Below the pieces are notes generated by a model. The model was not told the origin of the DNA. It ran no database searches and saw only the letters and a program-made list of their open reading frames with translations. From Eledone cirrhosa (taxonomy: Eukaryota; Mollusca; Cephalopoda; Octopoda; Eledonidae), in assembly GCA_964016885.1 (NCBI GenBank), contig OZ024744.1, positions 110,258,536-110,322,535 on the forward strand: 64,000 nt of DNA, read 5' to 3'. Shown one piece after another: positions 1-14,573 of the stretch. Position numbers and translations under genes: made by a program. The first letter of the stretch is position 1, and each line of letters starts with the position of its first letter.

Positions 1-10
1 ACCCACTATA

Positions 11-20
11 ACTTACCTTG
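11..20 (-). other. Splice-donor-like motif, representative of most monomers
   Basis: Read on the minus strand this is CAAGGTAAGT, which contains the full vertebrate-type 5' splice-site consensus AAG|GTAAGT. It is part of the consensus monomer and so recurs about every 44 bp across the window. Variant monomers lose it (TACGTTGCC, ACTTTCC) or keep a weaker form (ACTAACC gives GTTAGT, ACATACC gives GTATGT). The motif is certain; any use by a spliceosome is not shown, and nothing here indicates transcription. Confidence 0.3.
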
Positions 21-46
21 CTCTGAACACAGCAAAACTACACAAT

Positions 47-90
47 CCACTATAACTTACCTTGCCCTGAACACAGTAAAACTACACAAT
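47..90 (+). repeat. Reference consensus monomer
   Basis: This is an exact copy of the consensus and serves as the reference for monomer numbering in this annotation. It begins CCACTATAAC and ends CTACACAAT. Diagnostic variable positions elsewhere include CACAAT versus CACGAT or CATAAT near the 3' end, GCCCTG versus GCTCTG, GACCTG or GCACTG in the middle, and CACAGT versus CAGAGT. Its minus strand carries AAGGTAAGT. Confidence 0.95.
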
Positions 91-160
91 CCACTATAAC
101 TTACCTTGCCCTGAACACAGTAAAAGTACATAATCCACTATAACTTACCTTGCTCTGAAC

Positions 161-170
161 ACAGTATAAC
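161..170. repeat. 18-bp deletion scar (26-bp monomer), instance 1
   Basis: CAGTATAAC replaces the normal stretch running from CAGT through the monomer end to ATAAC, which removes 18 bp. The distance between successive CTTGC motifs here is 26 bp instead of 44. The identical junction appears at 7801, 14735, 21097, 25083 and 51685, so it is a single event inherited by block duplication and a useful marker for counting family-A copies. Confidence 0.93.
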
Positions 171-3100
171 TTACCTTGCTCTGAACACAGTAAAACTACA
201 CGATCCAATTTAACTTACCTTGCATTGAACACAGTAAAACTACACAATCCACTATAACTTACCTTGCTCCGAACACAGTAAAACTACATAATCCACTATA
301 ACTTACCTTGCCCTGAACACAGTAAAACTAACACAATCCACTATAACGTACCTTGCCCTGAACACAGTAAAACTACAGAATCCACTATAACTTACCTTGC
401 TCTGAACACAGTAAAACTACATAATCCACTATAACTTACCTTGCCCTGAACACAGTAAAACTACACAATCCACTATAAATTACGTTTCCATGAACATACT
501 AAAACTACACAATCTTCTATAACTTACCTTGCCCTGAACACATTAAAACTACACAATCCACTATAACTTACCTTGCCCTGAACACAGTAAAACTACACAA
601 TCCACTATAACTTACCTTGCCCTGAACACAGTAATACTACACAACCCACTATAACTTACCTTGCCCTGAACACAGTAAAACTACACAATCCACTATAACT
701 TACCTTGCCCTGAACACAGTAAAACTACACAATCCACTTCAACTTACCTTGCTCTGAACACAGTAAAACTACACAATCCACTATAACTTACCTTGCCCTG
801 AACATACTAAAACTACACAATCCACTATAACTTACCTTGCCCTGAACACAGTAAAACTACAAGATCCACTATAACTTACCTTGCTCTGAACACAGTAAAA
901 CTACACAATCCACTATAAATTACGTTGCCCTGAACACAGTAAGACTACACAATCTTCTATAACTTACCTTGCCCTGAACACAGTAAAACTACACGATCCA
1001 CTATAACTTACCTTGCCCTGAACACAGTAAAACTACACAATCCACTATAACTTACCTTGCCCTGAACACAGTAAATCTACATAATCCACTATAACTTACC
1101 TTGCCCTGAACACAGTAAAACTACACAATCCACTATAACTTACCTTGCCCTGAACACAGTAAAACAACACAATCCACTATAAATTACCTTGCCCTGAACA
1201 CAGTAAAACTACACAATCCACTATAACTTACCTTGCCCTGAACACAGTAAAACTACACAATCCACTATAACTTACCTTGCCCTGAACACTGTAAAACTAC
1301 ATAATCCACTATAACTTACCTTGCCCTGAAACAGTAAAACTACACAAACCACTATAACTTACCTTGCCCTGAACACAGTAAAACTACACAATCCACTATA
1401 ACTTACCTTGCCCTGAACACAGTAAAACTACACAATCCACTATAACTTACCTTGCCCTGAACACAGTAAAACTACACAATCCACTATAACTTACCTTGCC
1501 CTGAACACAGTAAAACTACACGATCCACTAAAACTTACCTTGCCCTGAACACAGTAAAACTACACGATCCACTATAACTTACCTTGCCCTGAACACAGTA
1601 AAACTACACAATCCACTATAACTAACCTTGCTCTGAACACAGTAAAACTATACAATCCACCATAACTTACCTTGCCCTGAACACAGTAAAACTACACAAT
1701 CCACTATAACTTACCTTGACCTGAACAGAGTAAAACTACACAATCCACTATAACTTACCTTGCACTGGACACAGTAAAACTACACAACCCACTATAACTT
1801 ACCTTGCCCTGAACACACTAAAACTACACAATCCACTATAACTTACCTTGCACTGGACACAGTAAAACTACACAACCCACTATAACTTACCTTGCCCTGA
1901 ACACAGAAAACTACACAATCCACTATAACTTAACTGGCCCTGAACACAGTAAAACTACACAATCCACCATGAATTACCTTGCCCTGAACAGAGTCAAACT
2001 ACACAATCCACTATAACTTACCTTGACCTGAACAGAGTAAAACTACACAATCCACTATAACTTACCTTGACTTGAACAGAGTAAAACTACACAATCCACT
2101 ATAACTTACCTTGACCTGAACAGAGTAAAACTACACAATCCACTATAACTTACCTTGACCTGAACAGAGTAAAACTACACAATCCACTATAACTTACCTT
2201 GCCCTGAACACAGTAAAACTACACAATCCACTATAACTTACCTTGACCTGAACAGAGTAAAACTACACAATCCACTATAACTTACCTTGCACTGAAAACG
2301 GTAAAACTACACAACCCACTATAACTTACCTTGCCCTGAACATAGTAAAAGAACGTAATCCACTATAACTTACCTTCCTTTGAACACAGTAAAACTACAC
2401 AATCCACTATAATTTACCTTGCCCTGAACACAGTAAAACTACAAGATCCACTATAACTTACCTTGCTCTGAACACAGTAAAACTACATAATCCACTATAA
2501 CTTACCTTGCCCTGAACACAGTAAAACTAACACAATCCACTATAACTTACCTTGCCCTGAACACAGTAAAACTACACAATCCACTATAACTTACCTTGCC
2601 CTGAATACAGTAAAACTACACAATCCACTATAAATTACGTTGCCCTGAACATACTAAAACTACACAATCTTCTATAACTTACCTTGCCCTGATCACAGTA
2701 AAACTACACAATCCACTATAACTTTCCTTGCCCTGAACACAGTAAAACTACAAAACCCACTATAACATACCTTGCCCTGAACACAGTAAAACTACACAAT
2801 CCACTGTAACTTACCTTGCCCTGAACACAGTAAAACTACACAATCCACTATAACTTACCTTGCCCTGAACACAGTAAAACTGCATAATCCACTATAACTT
2901 ACCTTGCCGTGAACACAGTAAAACTACACAATCCACTATAACTTACCTTGCCCTGAACACAGTAAAACTACACATTCCACTATAAATTACCTTGCCCTGA
3001 ACACAGTAAAACTACACAATCCACTATAACTTACTTTGCCCTGAACACAGTAAAACTACACAATCCACTATAACTTACCTTGCCCTGAACACTGAAAAAC

Positions 3101-3504
3101 TGCATAATCCACTATAACTTACCTTGCCGTGAACACAGTAAAACTACACAATCCACTATAACTTACCTTGCCCTGAACACAGTAAAACTACACAATCCAC
3201 TATAACTTACCTTGCTCTGAACACAGTAAAACTACACAATCCACTATAACTTACCTTGCCCTGAACACAGTAAAACTACACAATCCACTATAACTTACCT
3301 TGCCCTGAACACAGTAAAACTAAACAATCCACTATAACTTACCTTGCCCTGAAACAGTAAAACTACACAAACCACTATAACTTACCTTGCCCTGAACACA
3401 GTAAAACTACACGATCCACTATAACTTACCTTGCCTTGAACACAGTAAAACTACATGATCCACTATAACTTACCTTGCCCTGAACACAGTAAAACTACAC
3501 AATC

Positions 3505-3850
3505 CACTATAACTAACCTTGCTCTGAACACAGTAAAACTACACAATCCACTATAACTTACCTTGCCCTGAACACAGTAAAACTACACAATCCACTAAAA
3601 CTAACCTTGCTCTGAACAGAGTAAAACTATACAATCCACCATAACTTACCTTGCCCTGAACACAGTAAAACTACACAATCCACTATAACTAACCTTGCTC
3701 TGAACACAGTAAAACTACACAATCCACTATAACTTACCTTGCCCTGAACACAGTAAAACTACACAATCCACTAAAACTAACCTTGCTCTGAACAGAGTAA
3801 AACTATACAATCCACCATAACTTACCTTGCCCTGAACACAGTAAAACTAA
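3505..3850. repeat. Local four-monomer (176-bp) tandem duplication
   Basis: A four-monomer run containing ACTAACCTTGCTCTG, CCACTAAAACTAACC, a CAGAGTAAAACTATAC monomer and CCACCATAAC occurs twice in a row. The distinctive CTAAAACTAACC sits at 3595 and again at 3771, exactly 176 bp apart. The matching stretch of copy 2 (about 10,700-10,850) has it once, so this duplication is private to copy 1 and is probably one of the youngest events in the left part of the window. Confidence 0.85.
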
Positions 3851-6800
3851 CACAATCCACTATAACTTACCTTGCTCTGAACACAGTAAAACTACATAAT
3901 CCACTATAACTTACCTTGCCCTGAACATAGTAAAAGAACGTAATCCACTATAACTTACCTTCCTTTGAACACAGTAAAACTACACAATCCACTATAACTT
4001 ACCTTCCTTTGAACACAGTAAAACAACACAATCCACTATAACTTACCTTGCCCTGAACACAGTAAAACTACAAGATCCACTATAACTTACCTTGCTCTGA
4101 ACACAGTAAAACTACATAATCCACTATAACTTACCTTGCCCTGAACACAGTAAAACTACACAATCCACTATAAATTACGTTGCCCTGAACATACTAAAAC
4201 TACACAATCTTCTATAACTTACCTTGCCCTGAACACAGTAAAACTACACAATCCACTATAACTTTCCTTGCCCTGAACACAGTAAAACTACACAACCCAC
4301 TATAACATACCTTGCCCTGAACACAGTAAAACTACACAATCCACTTTAACTTACCTTGCACTGAACACAGTAAAACTACACAATCTTCTATAACTTACCT
4401 TGCCCTGAACACAGTAAAACTACACAATCCACTGTAACTTACCTTGCCCTGAACACAGTAAAACTACACAATCCACTATAACTTACCTTGCCCTGAACAC
4501 AGTAAAACTGCATAATCCACTATAAATTACCTTGCCCTGAACACAGTAAAACTACACAATCCACTATAACTTACCTTGCCCTGAACACAGTAAAACTACA
4601 CAATCCGCTATAACTTACCTTGCCCTGAACACTGTAAAACTACATAATCCACTATAACTTACCTTGCCCTGAAACAGTAAAACTACACAAACCACTATAA
4701 CTTACCTTGCTCTGAACACAGTAAAACTACATAATCCACTATAACTTACCTTGCCCTGAACACACTAAAACTACACAATCCACTATAACTTAACTGGCCC
4801 TGAACACAGTAAAACTACACAATCCACTATAACTTAGCTTGCACTGAACACAGTAAAACTACACAATCCACTATAACTTACCTTGCCCTGAACACAGTAA
4901 AACTACACAATCCACTTCAACTTAACTTGCTCTGAACACAGTAAAACTACACAATCCACTATAACTTACCTTGCCCTGAACACAGTAAAATTACACAACC
5001 CACTATAACTAACCTTGCCCTGAACACAGTAAAACTACACAATCCACTATAACTTACTTTGCTCTGAACACAGTAAAACTACACAATCCACCTTAACTTA
5101 CCTTGCTCTGAACACAGTAAAACTACACAATCCACTTCAACTTACCTTGCTCTGAACACAGTAAAACTACACAATCCACTATAACTTACCTTGCCCTGAA
5201 CACAGTAAAACTACACGATCCACTATAAATTACCTTGCCCTGAACACAGTAAAACTACACAATCCACTATAACTTACCTTGCCCTGAACACAGTAAAACT
5301 AAACAATCCACTATAACTTACCTTGCCCTGAACACAGTAAAACTACACAATCCACTATAACTAACCTTGCTCTGAACACAGTAAAACTATACGATCCACC
5401 ATAACTTACCTTGCCCTGAACACAGTAAAACTACACAATCCACTATAACTTACCTTGACTTGAACAGAGTAAAACTACACAATCCACTATAACTTACCTT
5501 GCACTGGACACAGTAAAACTACACAACCCACTATAACTTACCTTGCCCTGAACACACTAAAACTACACAATCCACTATAACTTACCTTGCACTGGACACA
5601 GTAAAACTACACAACCCACTATAACTTACCTTGCCCTGAACACACTAAAACTACACAATCCACTATAACTTACCTTGCCCTGAACACAGTAAAATTACAC
5701 AATCCACTATAACTTACCTTGCCCTAAACACAGTAAAACTACATAATCCACTATAACTTAACATGCTCTGAACACAGTAAAACTACACAACCCACTATAA
5801 CTTACCTTGCCTTGAACACAGTAAAACTACACAATCCACAATAACTTACCTTGCCCTGAACATAGTAAAACTACTTAATCCACTATAACTTACCTTCCTC
5901 TAAACACAGTAAAACTACACAATCCACTATAACTTACCTTGCCCAGAACACAGTAAAACTACGTAATCCACTATAACTTACCTTGCCCTGAACACAGTAA
6001 AACTAACACAATCCACTATAACTTACCTTGCCCTGAACACAGTAAAACTACACCATCCACTATAAATTACGTTGCCATGAACATACTAAAACTACACGAT
6101 CTTCTATAACTTACCTTGCCCTGAACACAGTAAAACCACACAATCCACTATAACTTACCTTGCCCTGAACACAGTAAAACTACACAATCCACTATAACTT
6201 ACCTTGCCCTGAACACAGTAAAACTACACAATCCACTATAACTTACCTTGCCCTGAACACAGTAAAACTACACGATCCACTATAACTTACCTTGCCCTGA
6301 ACACAGTAAAACTACACGATCCACTATAACTTACCTTGCCCTGAACACAGTAAAACTACACAATCCACTATAACTAACCTTGCTCGGAACACAGTAAAAC
6401 TATACAATCCACCATAACTTACCTTGCCCTGAACACAGTAAATCTACACAATCCACTATAACTTACCTTGACCTGAACAGAGTAAAACTACACAATCCAC
6501 TATAACTTACCTTGCCCTGAACACAGTAAAACTACACAATCCACTATAACTTACCTTGACCTGAACAGAGTAAAACTACACAATCCACTATAACTTACCT
6601 TGCACTGAAAACAGTAAAACTACACAACCCACTATAACTTACCTTGCCCTGAACATAGTAAAAGAACGTAATCCACTATAACTTACCTTCCTTTGAACAC
6701 AGTAAAACTACACGATCCACTATAATTTACCTTGCCCTGAACACAGTAAAACTACAAGATCCACTATAACTTACCTTGCTCTGAACACAGTAAAACTACA

Positions 6801-7517
6801 TAATCCACTATAACTTACCTTGCCCTGAACACAGTAAAACTAACACAATCCACTATAACTTACCTTGCCCTGAACACAGTAAAACTACACAATCCACTAT
6901 AACTTACCTTGCCCTGAACACAGTAAAACTACACAATCCACTATAAATTACGTTGCCCTGAACGTACTAAAACTACACAATCTTCTATAACTTACCTTGC
7001 CCTGAACACAGTAAAACTACACAATCCACTATAAATTACGTTGCCCTGAACACAGTAAATCTACACCATCCACTATAAATTACCTTGCCTTGAACACAGT
7101 AAAATTACACAATCCACTATAACTAAACTTGCCCCGAACACAGTAAAACTACACAATCCACTATAACTTACCTTGCCCTGAACACAGTAAAACTACACAA
7201 TCCACTATAATTTACCTTGCCCTGAACACAGTAAAACTACACAATCCACTATAACTGACCTTGGTCTGAACACAGTAAAACTACACAATCCACTATAACT
7301 TACCTTGCTCTGAACACAGTAAAACTACACAATCCACTATAACTTACCTTGCCCTGAACACAGTAAAACTACACAATCCACCATAACTTACCTTGCCCTG
7401 AACACAGTAAAAGAACACAATCTTCTATAACTTACCTTGCCCTGAATACAGTGAAACTACACAATCCCCTATACCTTACCTTGCTCTGAACACAGTAAAA
7501 CTACACAATCCACTATA

Positions 7518-8097
7518 ACTTACCTTGCCCTGAACACAGTAAAACTACACAATCCACTATAACTTAAATTGCCCTGAACTCAGTAAAACTACATAATCCA
7601 CTGTAACTTACCTTGCCCTGAACACAGTAAAAGTACACAACCCACTATAACTTACCTTGCTCTGAACACAGCAAAACTACACAATCCACTATAACTTACC
7701 TTGCCCTGAACACAGTAAAACTACACAATCCACTATAACTTACCTTGCCCTGAACACAGTAAAAGTACATAATCCACTATAACTTACCTTGCTCTGAACA
7801 CAGTATAACTTACCTTGCCCTGAACACAGTAAAACTACACAATCCACTATAACTTAAATTGCCCTGAACTCAGTAAAACTACATAATCCACTGTAACTTA
7901 CCTTGCCCTGAACACAGTAAAAGTACACAACCCACTATAACTTACCTTGCTCTGAACACAGCAAAACTACACAATCCACTATAATTTACCTTGCCCTGAA
8001 CACAGTAAAACTACAAGATCCACTATAACTTACCTTGCTTTGAACACAGTAAAACTACATAATCCACTATAACTTACCTTGCCCTGAACACAGTAAA
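7518..8097. repeat. 290-bp duplication containing the deletion scar
   Basis: A run with AACTTAAATTGCC, GAACTCAGTAAAAC, CCACTGTAAC, AAAAGTACACAACCC and CAGCAAAAC appears twice, 290 bp apart; TTAAATT is at about 7564 and 7854, and ACCCACT at 7640 and 7930. 290 bp equals seven monomers minus the 18 bp lost in the scar at 7801. The second copy is incomplete and diverges after about 170 bp. The same double arrangement is present at about 14,460-15,030, but the 20.9, 25.0 and 51.5 kb copies have it singly. Confidence 0.85.
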
Positions 8098-11000
8098 ACT
8101 AACACAATCCACTATAACTTACCTTGCCCTGAACACAGTAAAACTACACAATCCACTTCAACTTACCTTGCTCTGAACACAGTAAAACTACACAATCCAC
8201 TATAACTTACCTTGCCCTGAACATACTAAAACTACACAATCCACTATAACTTACCTTGCCCTGAACACAGTAAAACTACAAGATCCACTATAACTTACCT
8301 TGCTCTGAACACAGTAAAACTACACAATCCACTATAAATTACGTTGCCCTGAACACAGTAAGACTACACAATCTTCTATAACTTACCTTGCCCTGAACAC
8401 AGTAAAACTACACGATCCACTATAACTTACCTTGCCCTGAACACAGTAAAACTACACAATCCACTATAACTTACCTTGCCCTGAACACAGTAAATCTACA
8501 TAATCCACTATAACTTACCTTGCCCTGAACACAGTAAAACTACACAATCCACTATAACTTACCTTGCCCTGAACACAGTAAAACAACACAATCCACTATA
8601 AATTACCTTGCCCTGAACACAGTAAAACTACACAATCCACTATAACTTACCTTGCCCTGAACACAGTAAAACTACACAATCCACTATAACTTACCTTGCC
8701 CTGAACACTGTAAAACTACATAATCCACTATAACTTACCTTGCCCTGAAACAGTAAAACTACACAAACCACTATAACTTACCTTGCCCTGAACACAGTAA
8801 AACTACACAATCCACTATAACTTACCTTGCCCTGAACACAGTAAAACTACACAATCCACTATAACTTACCTTGCCCTGAACACAGTAAAACTACACAATC
8901 CACTATAACTTACCTTGCCCTGAACACAGTAAAACTACACGATCCACTAAAACTTACCTTGCCCTGAACACAGTAAAACTACACGATCCACTATAACTTA
9001 CCTTGCCCTGAACACAGTAAAACTACACAATCCACTATAACTAACCTTGCTCTGAACACAGTAAAACTATACAATCCACCATAACTTACCTTGCCCTGAA
9101 CACAGTAAAACTACACAATCCACTATAACTTACCTTGACCTGAACAGAGTAAAACTACACAATCCACTATAACTTACCTTGCACTGGACACAGTAAAACT
9201 ACACAACCCACTATAACTTACCTTGCCCTGAACACACTAAAACTACACAATCCACTATAACTTACCTTGCACTGGACACAGTAAAACTACACAACCCACT
9301 ATAACTTACCTTGCCCTGAACACAGAAAACTACACAATCCACTATAACTTAACTGGCCCTGAACACAGTAAAACTACACAATCCACCATGAATTACCTTG
9401 CCCTGAACAGAGTCAAACTACACAATCCACTATAACTTACCTTGACCTGAACAGAGTAAAACTACACAATCCACTATAACTTACCTTGACTTGAACAGAG
9501 TAAAACTACACAATCCACTATAACTTACCTTGACCTGAACAGAGTAAAACTACACAATCCACTATAACTTACCTTGACCTGAACAGAGTAAAACTACACA
9601 ATCCACTATAACTTACCTTGCCCTGAACACAGTAAAACTACACAATCCACTATAACTTACCTTGACCTGAACAGAGTAAAACTACACAATCCACTATAAC
9701 TTACCTTGCACTGAAAACGGTAAAACTACACAACCCACTATAACTTACCTTGCCCTGAACATAGTAAAAGAACGTAATCCACTATAACTTACCTTCCTTT
9801 GAACACAGTAAAACTACACAATCCACTATAATTTACCTTGCCCTGAACACAGTAAAACTACAAGATCCACTATAACTTACCTTGCTCTGAACACAGTAAA
9901 ACTACATAATCCACTATAACTTACCTTGCCCTGAACACAGTAAAACTAACACAATCCACTATAACTTACCTTGCCCTGAACACAGTAAAACTACACAATC
10001 CACTATAACTTACCTTGCCCTGAATACAGTAAAACTACACAATCCACTATAAATTACGTTGCCCTGAACATACTAAAACTACACAATCTTCTATAACTTA
10101 CCTTGCCCTGATCACAGTAAAACTACACAATCCACTATAACTTTCCTTGCCCTGAACACAGTAAAACTACAAAACCCACTATAACATACCTTGCCCTGAA
10201 CACAGTAAAACTACACAATCCACTGTAACTTACCTTGCCCTGAACACAGTAAAACTACACAATCCACTATAACTTACCTTGCCCTGAACACAGTAAAACT
10301 GCATAATCCACTATAACTTACCTTGCCGTGAACACAGTAAAACTACACAATCCACTATAACTTACCTTGCCCTGAACACAGTAAAACTACACAATCCACT
10401 ATAAATTACCTTGCCCTGAACACAGTAAAACTACACAATCCACTATAACTTACTTTGCCCTGAACACAGTAAAACTACACAATCCACTATAACTTACCTT
10501 GCCCTGAACACTGTAAAACTACATAATCCACTATAACTTACCTTGCCCTGAAACAGTAAAACTACACAAACCACTATAACTTACCTTGCCCTGAACACAG
10601 TAAAACTACACGATCCACTATAACTTACCTTGCCTTGAACACAGTAAAACTACATGATCCACTATAACTTACCTTGCCCTGAACACAGTAAAACTACACA
10701 ATCCACTATAACTAACCTTGCTCTGAACACAGTAAAACTACACAATCCACTATAACTTACCTTGCCCTGAACACAGTAAAACTACACAATCCACTAAAAC
10801 TAACCTTGCTCTGAACAGAGTAAAACTATACAATCCACCATAACTTACCTTGCCCTGAACACAGTAAAACTACACAATCCACTATAACTTACCTTGACCT
10901 GAACAGAGTAAAACTACACAATCCACTATAACTTACCTTGCCCTGAACACACTAAAACTCCACAATCCACAATAACTTACCTTGCACTGCAAACAGTAAA

Positions 11001-14000
11001 ACTACACAACCCACTATAACTTACCTTGCTCTGAACACAGTAAAACTACACAATCCACTATAACTTACCTTGCCCTGAACATAGTAAAAGAACGTAATCC
11101 ACTATAACTTACCTTCCTTTGAACACAGTAAAACTACACAATCCACTATAATTTACCTTGCCCTGAACACAGTAAAACTACAAGATCCACTATAACTTAC
11201 CTTGCTCTGAACACAGTAAAACTACATAATCCACTATAACTTACCTTGCCCTGAACACAGTAAAACTACACAATCCACTATAAATTACGTTGCCCTGAAC
11301 ATACTAAAACTACACAATCTTCTATAACTTACCTTGCCCTGAACACAGTAAAACTACACAATCCACTGTAACTTACCTTGCCCTGAACACAGTAAAACTA
11401 CACAATCCACTATAACTTACCTTGCCCTGAACACAGTAAAACTGCATAATCCACTATAAATTACCTTGCCCTGAACACAGTAAAACTACACAATCCACTA
11501 TAACTTACCTTGCCCTGAACACAGTAAAACTACACAATCCACTATAACTTACCTTGCCCTGAACACTGTAAAACTACATAATCCACTATAACTTACCTTG
11601 CCCTGAAACAGTAAAACTACACAAACCACTATAACTTACCTTGCCCTGAACACAGTAAAACTACATAATCCACTATAACTTACCTTGCCCTGAACACACT
11701 AAAACTACACAATCCACTATAACTTAACTGGCCCTGAACACAGTAAAACTACACAATCCACTATAACTTAGCTTGCACTGAACACAGTAAAACTACACAA
11801 TCCACTATAACTTACCTTGCCCTGAACACAGTAAAACTACACAATCCACTTCAACTTAACTTGCTCTGAACACAGTAAAACTACACAATCCACTATAACT
11901 TACCTTGCCCTGAACACAGTAAAATTACACAACCCACTATAACTAACCTTGCCCTGAACACAGTAAAACTACACAATCCACTATAACTTACTTTGCTCTG
12001 AACACAGTAAAACTACACAATCCACCTTAACTTACCTTGCTCTGAACACAGTAAAACTACACAATCCACTTCAACTTACCTTGCTCTGAACACAGTAAAA
12101 CTACACAATCCACTATAACTTACCTTGCCCTGAACACAGTAAAACTACACGATCCACTATAAATTACCTTGCCCTGAACACAGTAAAACTACACAATCCA
12201 CTATAACTTACCTTGCCCTGAACACAGTAAAACTAAACAATCCACTATAACTTACCTTGCCCTGAACACAGTAAAACTACACAATCCACTATAACTAACC
12301 TTGCTCTGAACACAGTAAAACTATACGATCCACCATAACTTACCTTGCCCTGAACACAGTAAAACTACACAATCCACTATAACTTACCTTGACTTGAACA
12401 GAGTAAAACTACACAATCCACTATAACTTACCTTGCACTGGACACAGTAAAACTACACAACCCACTATAACTTACCTTGCCCTGAACACACTAAAACTAC
12501 ACAATCCACTATAACTTACCTTGCACTGGACACAGTAAAACTACACAACCCACTATAACTTACCTTGCCCTGAACACACTAAAACTACACAATCCACTAT
12601 AACTTACCTTGCCCTGAACACAGTAAAATTACACAATCCACTATAACTTACCTTGCCCTAAACACAGTAAAACTACATAATCCACTATAACTTAACATGC
12701 TCTGAACACAGTAAAACTACACAACCCACTATAACTTACCTTGCCTTGAACACAGTAAAACTACACAATCCACAATAACTTACCTTGCCCTGAACATAGT
12801 AAAACTACGTAATCCACTATAACTTACCTTCCTCTAAACACAGTAAAACTACACAATCCACTATAACTTACCTTGCCCAGAACACAGTAAAACTACGTAA
12901 TCCACTATAACTTACCTTGCCCTGAACACAGTAAAACTAACACAATCCACTATAACTTACCTTGCCCTGAACACAGTAAAACTACACCATCCACTATAAA
13001 TTACGTTGCCATGAACATACTAAAACTACACGATCTTCTATAACTTACCTTGCCCTGAACACAGTAAAACCACACAATCCACTATAACTTACCTTGCCCT
13101 GAACACAGTAAAACTACACAATCCACTATAACTTACCTTGCCCTGAACACAGTAAAACTACACAATCCACTATAACTTACCTTGCCCTGAACACAGTAAA
13201 ACTACACGATCCACTATAACTTACCTTGCCCTGAACACAGTAAAACTACACGATCCACTATAACTTACCTTGCCCTGAACACAGTAAAACTACACAATCC
13301 ACTATAACTAACCTTGCTCGGAACACAGTAAAACTATACAATCCACCATAACTTACCTTGCCCTGAACACAGTAAATCTACACAATCCACTATAACTTAC
13401 CTTGACCTGAACAGAGTAAAACTACACAATCCACTATAACTTACCTTGCCCTGAACACAGTAAAACTACACAATCCACTATAACTTACCTTGACCTGAAC
13501 AGAGTAAAACTACACAATCCACTATAACTTACCTTGCACTGAAAACAGTAAAACTACACAACCCACTATAACTTACCTTGCCCTGAACATAGTAAAAGAA
13601 CGTAATCCACTATAACTTACCTTCCTTTGAACACAGTAAAACTACACGATCCACTATAATTTACCTTGCCCTGAACACAGTAAAACTACAAGATCCACTA
13701 TAACTTACCTTGCTCTGAACACAGTAAAACTACATAATCCACTATAACTTACCTTGCCCTGAACACAGTAAAACTAACACAATCCACTATAACTTACCTT
13801 GCCCTGAACACAGTAAAACTACACAATCCACTATAACTTACCTTGCCCTGAACACAGTAAAACTACACAATCCACTATAAATTACGTTGCCCTGAACGTA
13901 CTAAAACTACACAATCTTCTATAACTTACCTTGCCCTGAACACAGTAAAACTACACAATCCACTATAAATTACGTTGCCCTGAACACAGTAAATCTACAC

Positions 14001-14573
14001 CATCCACTATAAATTACCTTGCCTTGAACACAGTAAAATTACACAATCCACTATAACTAAACTTGCCCCGAACACAGTAAAACTACACAATCCACTATAA
14101 CTTACCTTGCCCTGAACACAGTAAAACTACACAATCCACTATAATTTACCTTGCCCTGAACACAGTAAAACTACACAATCCACTATAACTGACCTTGGTC
14201 TGAACACAGTAAAACTACACAATCCACTATAACTTACCTTGCTCTGAACACAGTAAAACTACACAATCCACTATAACTTACCTTGCCCTGAACACAGTAA
14301 AACTACACAATCCACCATAACTTACCTTGCCCTGAACACAGTAAAAGAACACAATCTTCTATAACTTACCTTGCCCTGAATACAGTGAAACTACACAATC
14401 CCCTATACCTTACCTTGCTCTGAACACAGTAAAACTACACAATCCACTATAACTTACCTTGCCCTGAACACAGTAAAACTACACAATCCACTATAACTTA
14501 AATTGCCCTGAACTCAGTAAAACTACATAATCCACTGTAACTTACCTTGCCCTGAACACAGTAAAAGTACACA
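7640..14573. repeat. Family A higher-order block, copy 2
   Basis: This block repeats the marker order of copy 1: CAGTATAAC scar at 7801, CAGTAAGAC at 8358, GAACGTAATCC monomers starting from CATAG at 9760, 11080 and 13588, TTAACTGGCC at about 11,725, AACATGCTCTG at about 12,695, ACCTTGGTCTG at about 14,190 and CCCCTATACC at about 14,398. Shared private variants such as GCCGTGAAC (2907 and 10326) show that copies 1 and 2 are direct duplicates rather than independently assembled runs. It is about 6.9 kb (roughly 158 monomers). Confidence 0.87.

Larger units (their letters stand above)
1..7639. repeat. Family A higher-order block, copy 1
   Basis: This block begins with the landmark series ACCCACTATAAC, CAGCAAAAC, AAAAGTACATAATCC and the CAGTATAAC deletion scar. 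It later carries the CAGTAAGAC monomer (about 939), GAACGTAATCC plus CTTCCTTTGAAC monomers (2341, 3926, 6654), TTAACTGGCC (4791), AACATGCTCTG (about 5760), ACCTTGGTCTG (about 7260) and CCCCTATACC (about 7467). The same series recurs in copy 2. The offset is 7,419 bp over about 737-2,930 and 6,934 bp from about 4,790 on; the change means copy 1 has about 11 extra monomers, including the stretches near 3,080-3,350 and 4,250-4,420. Its left limit is set only by the window edge. Confidence 0.85.
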
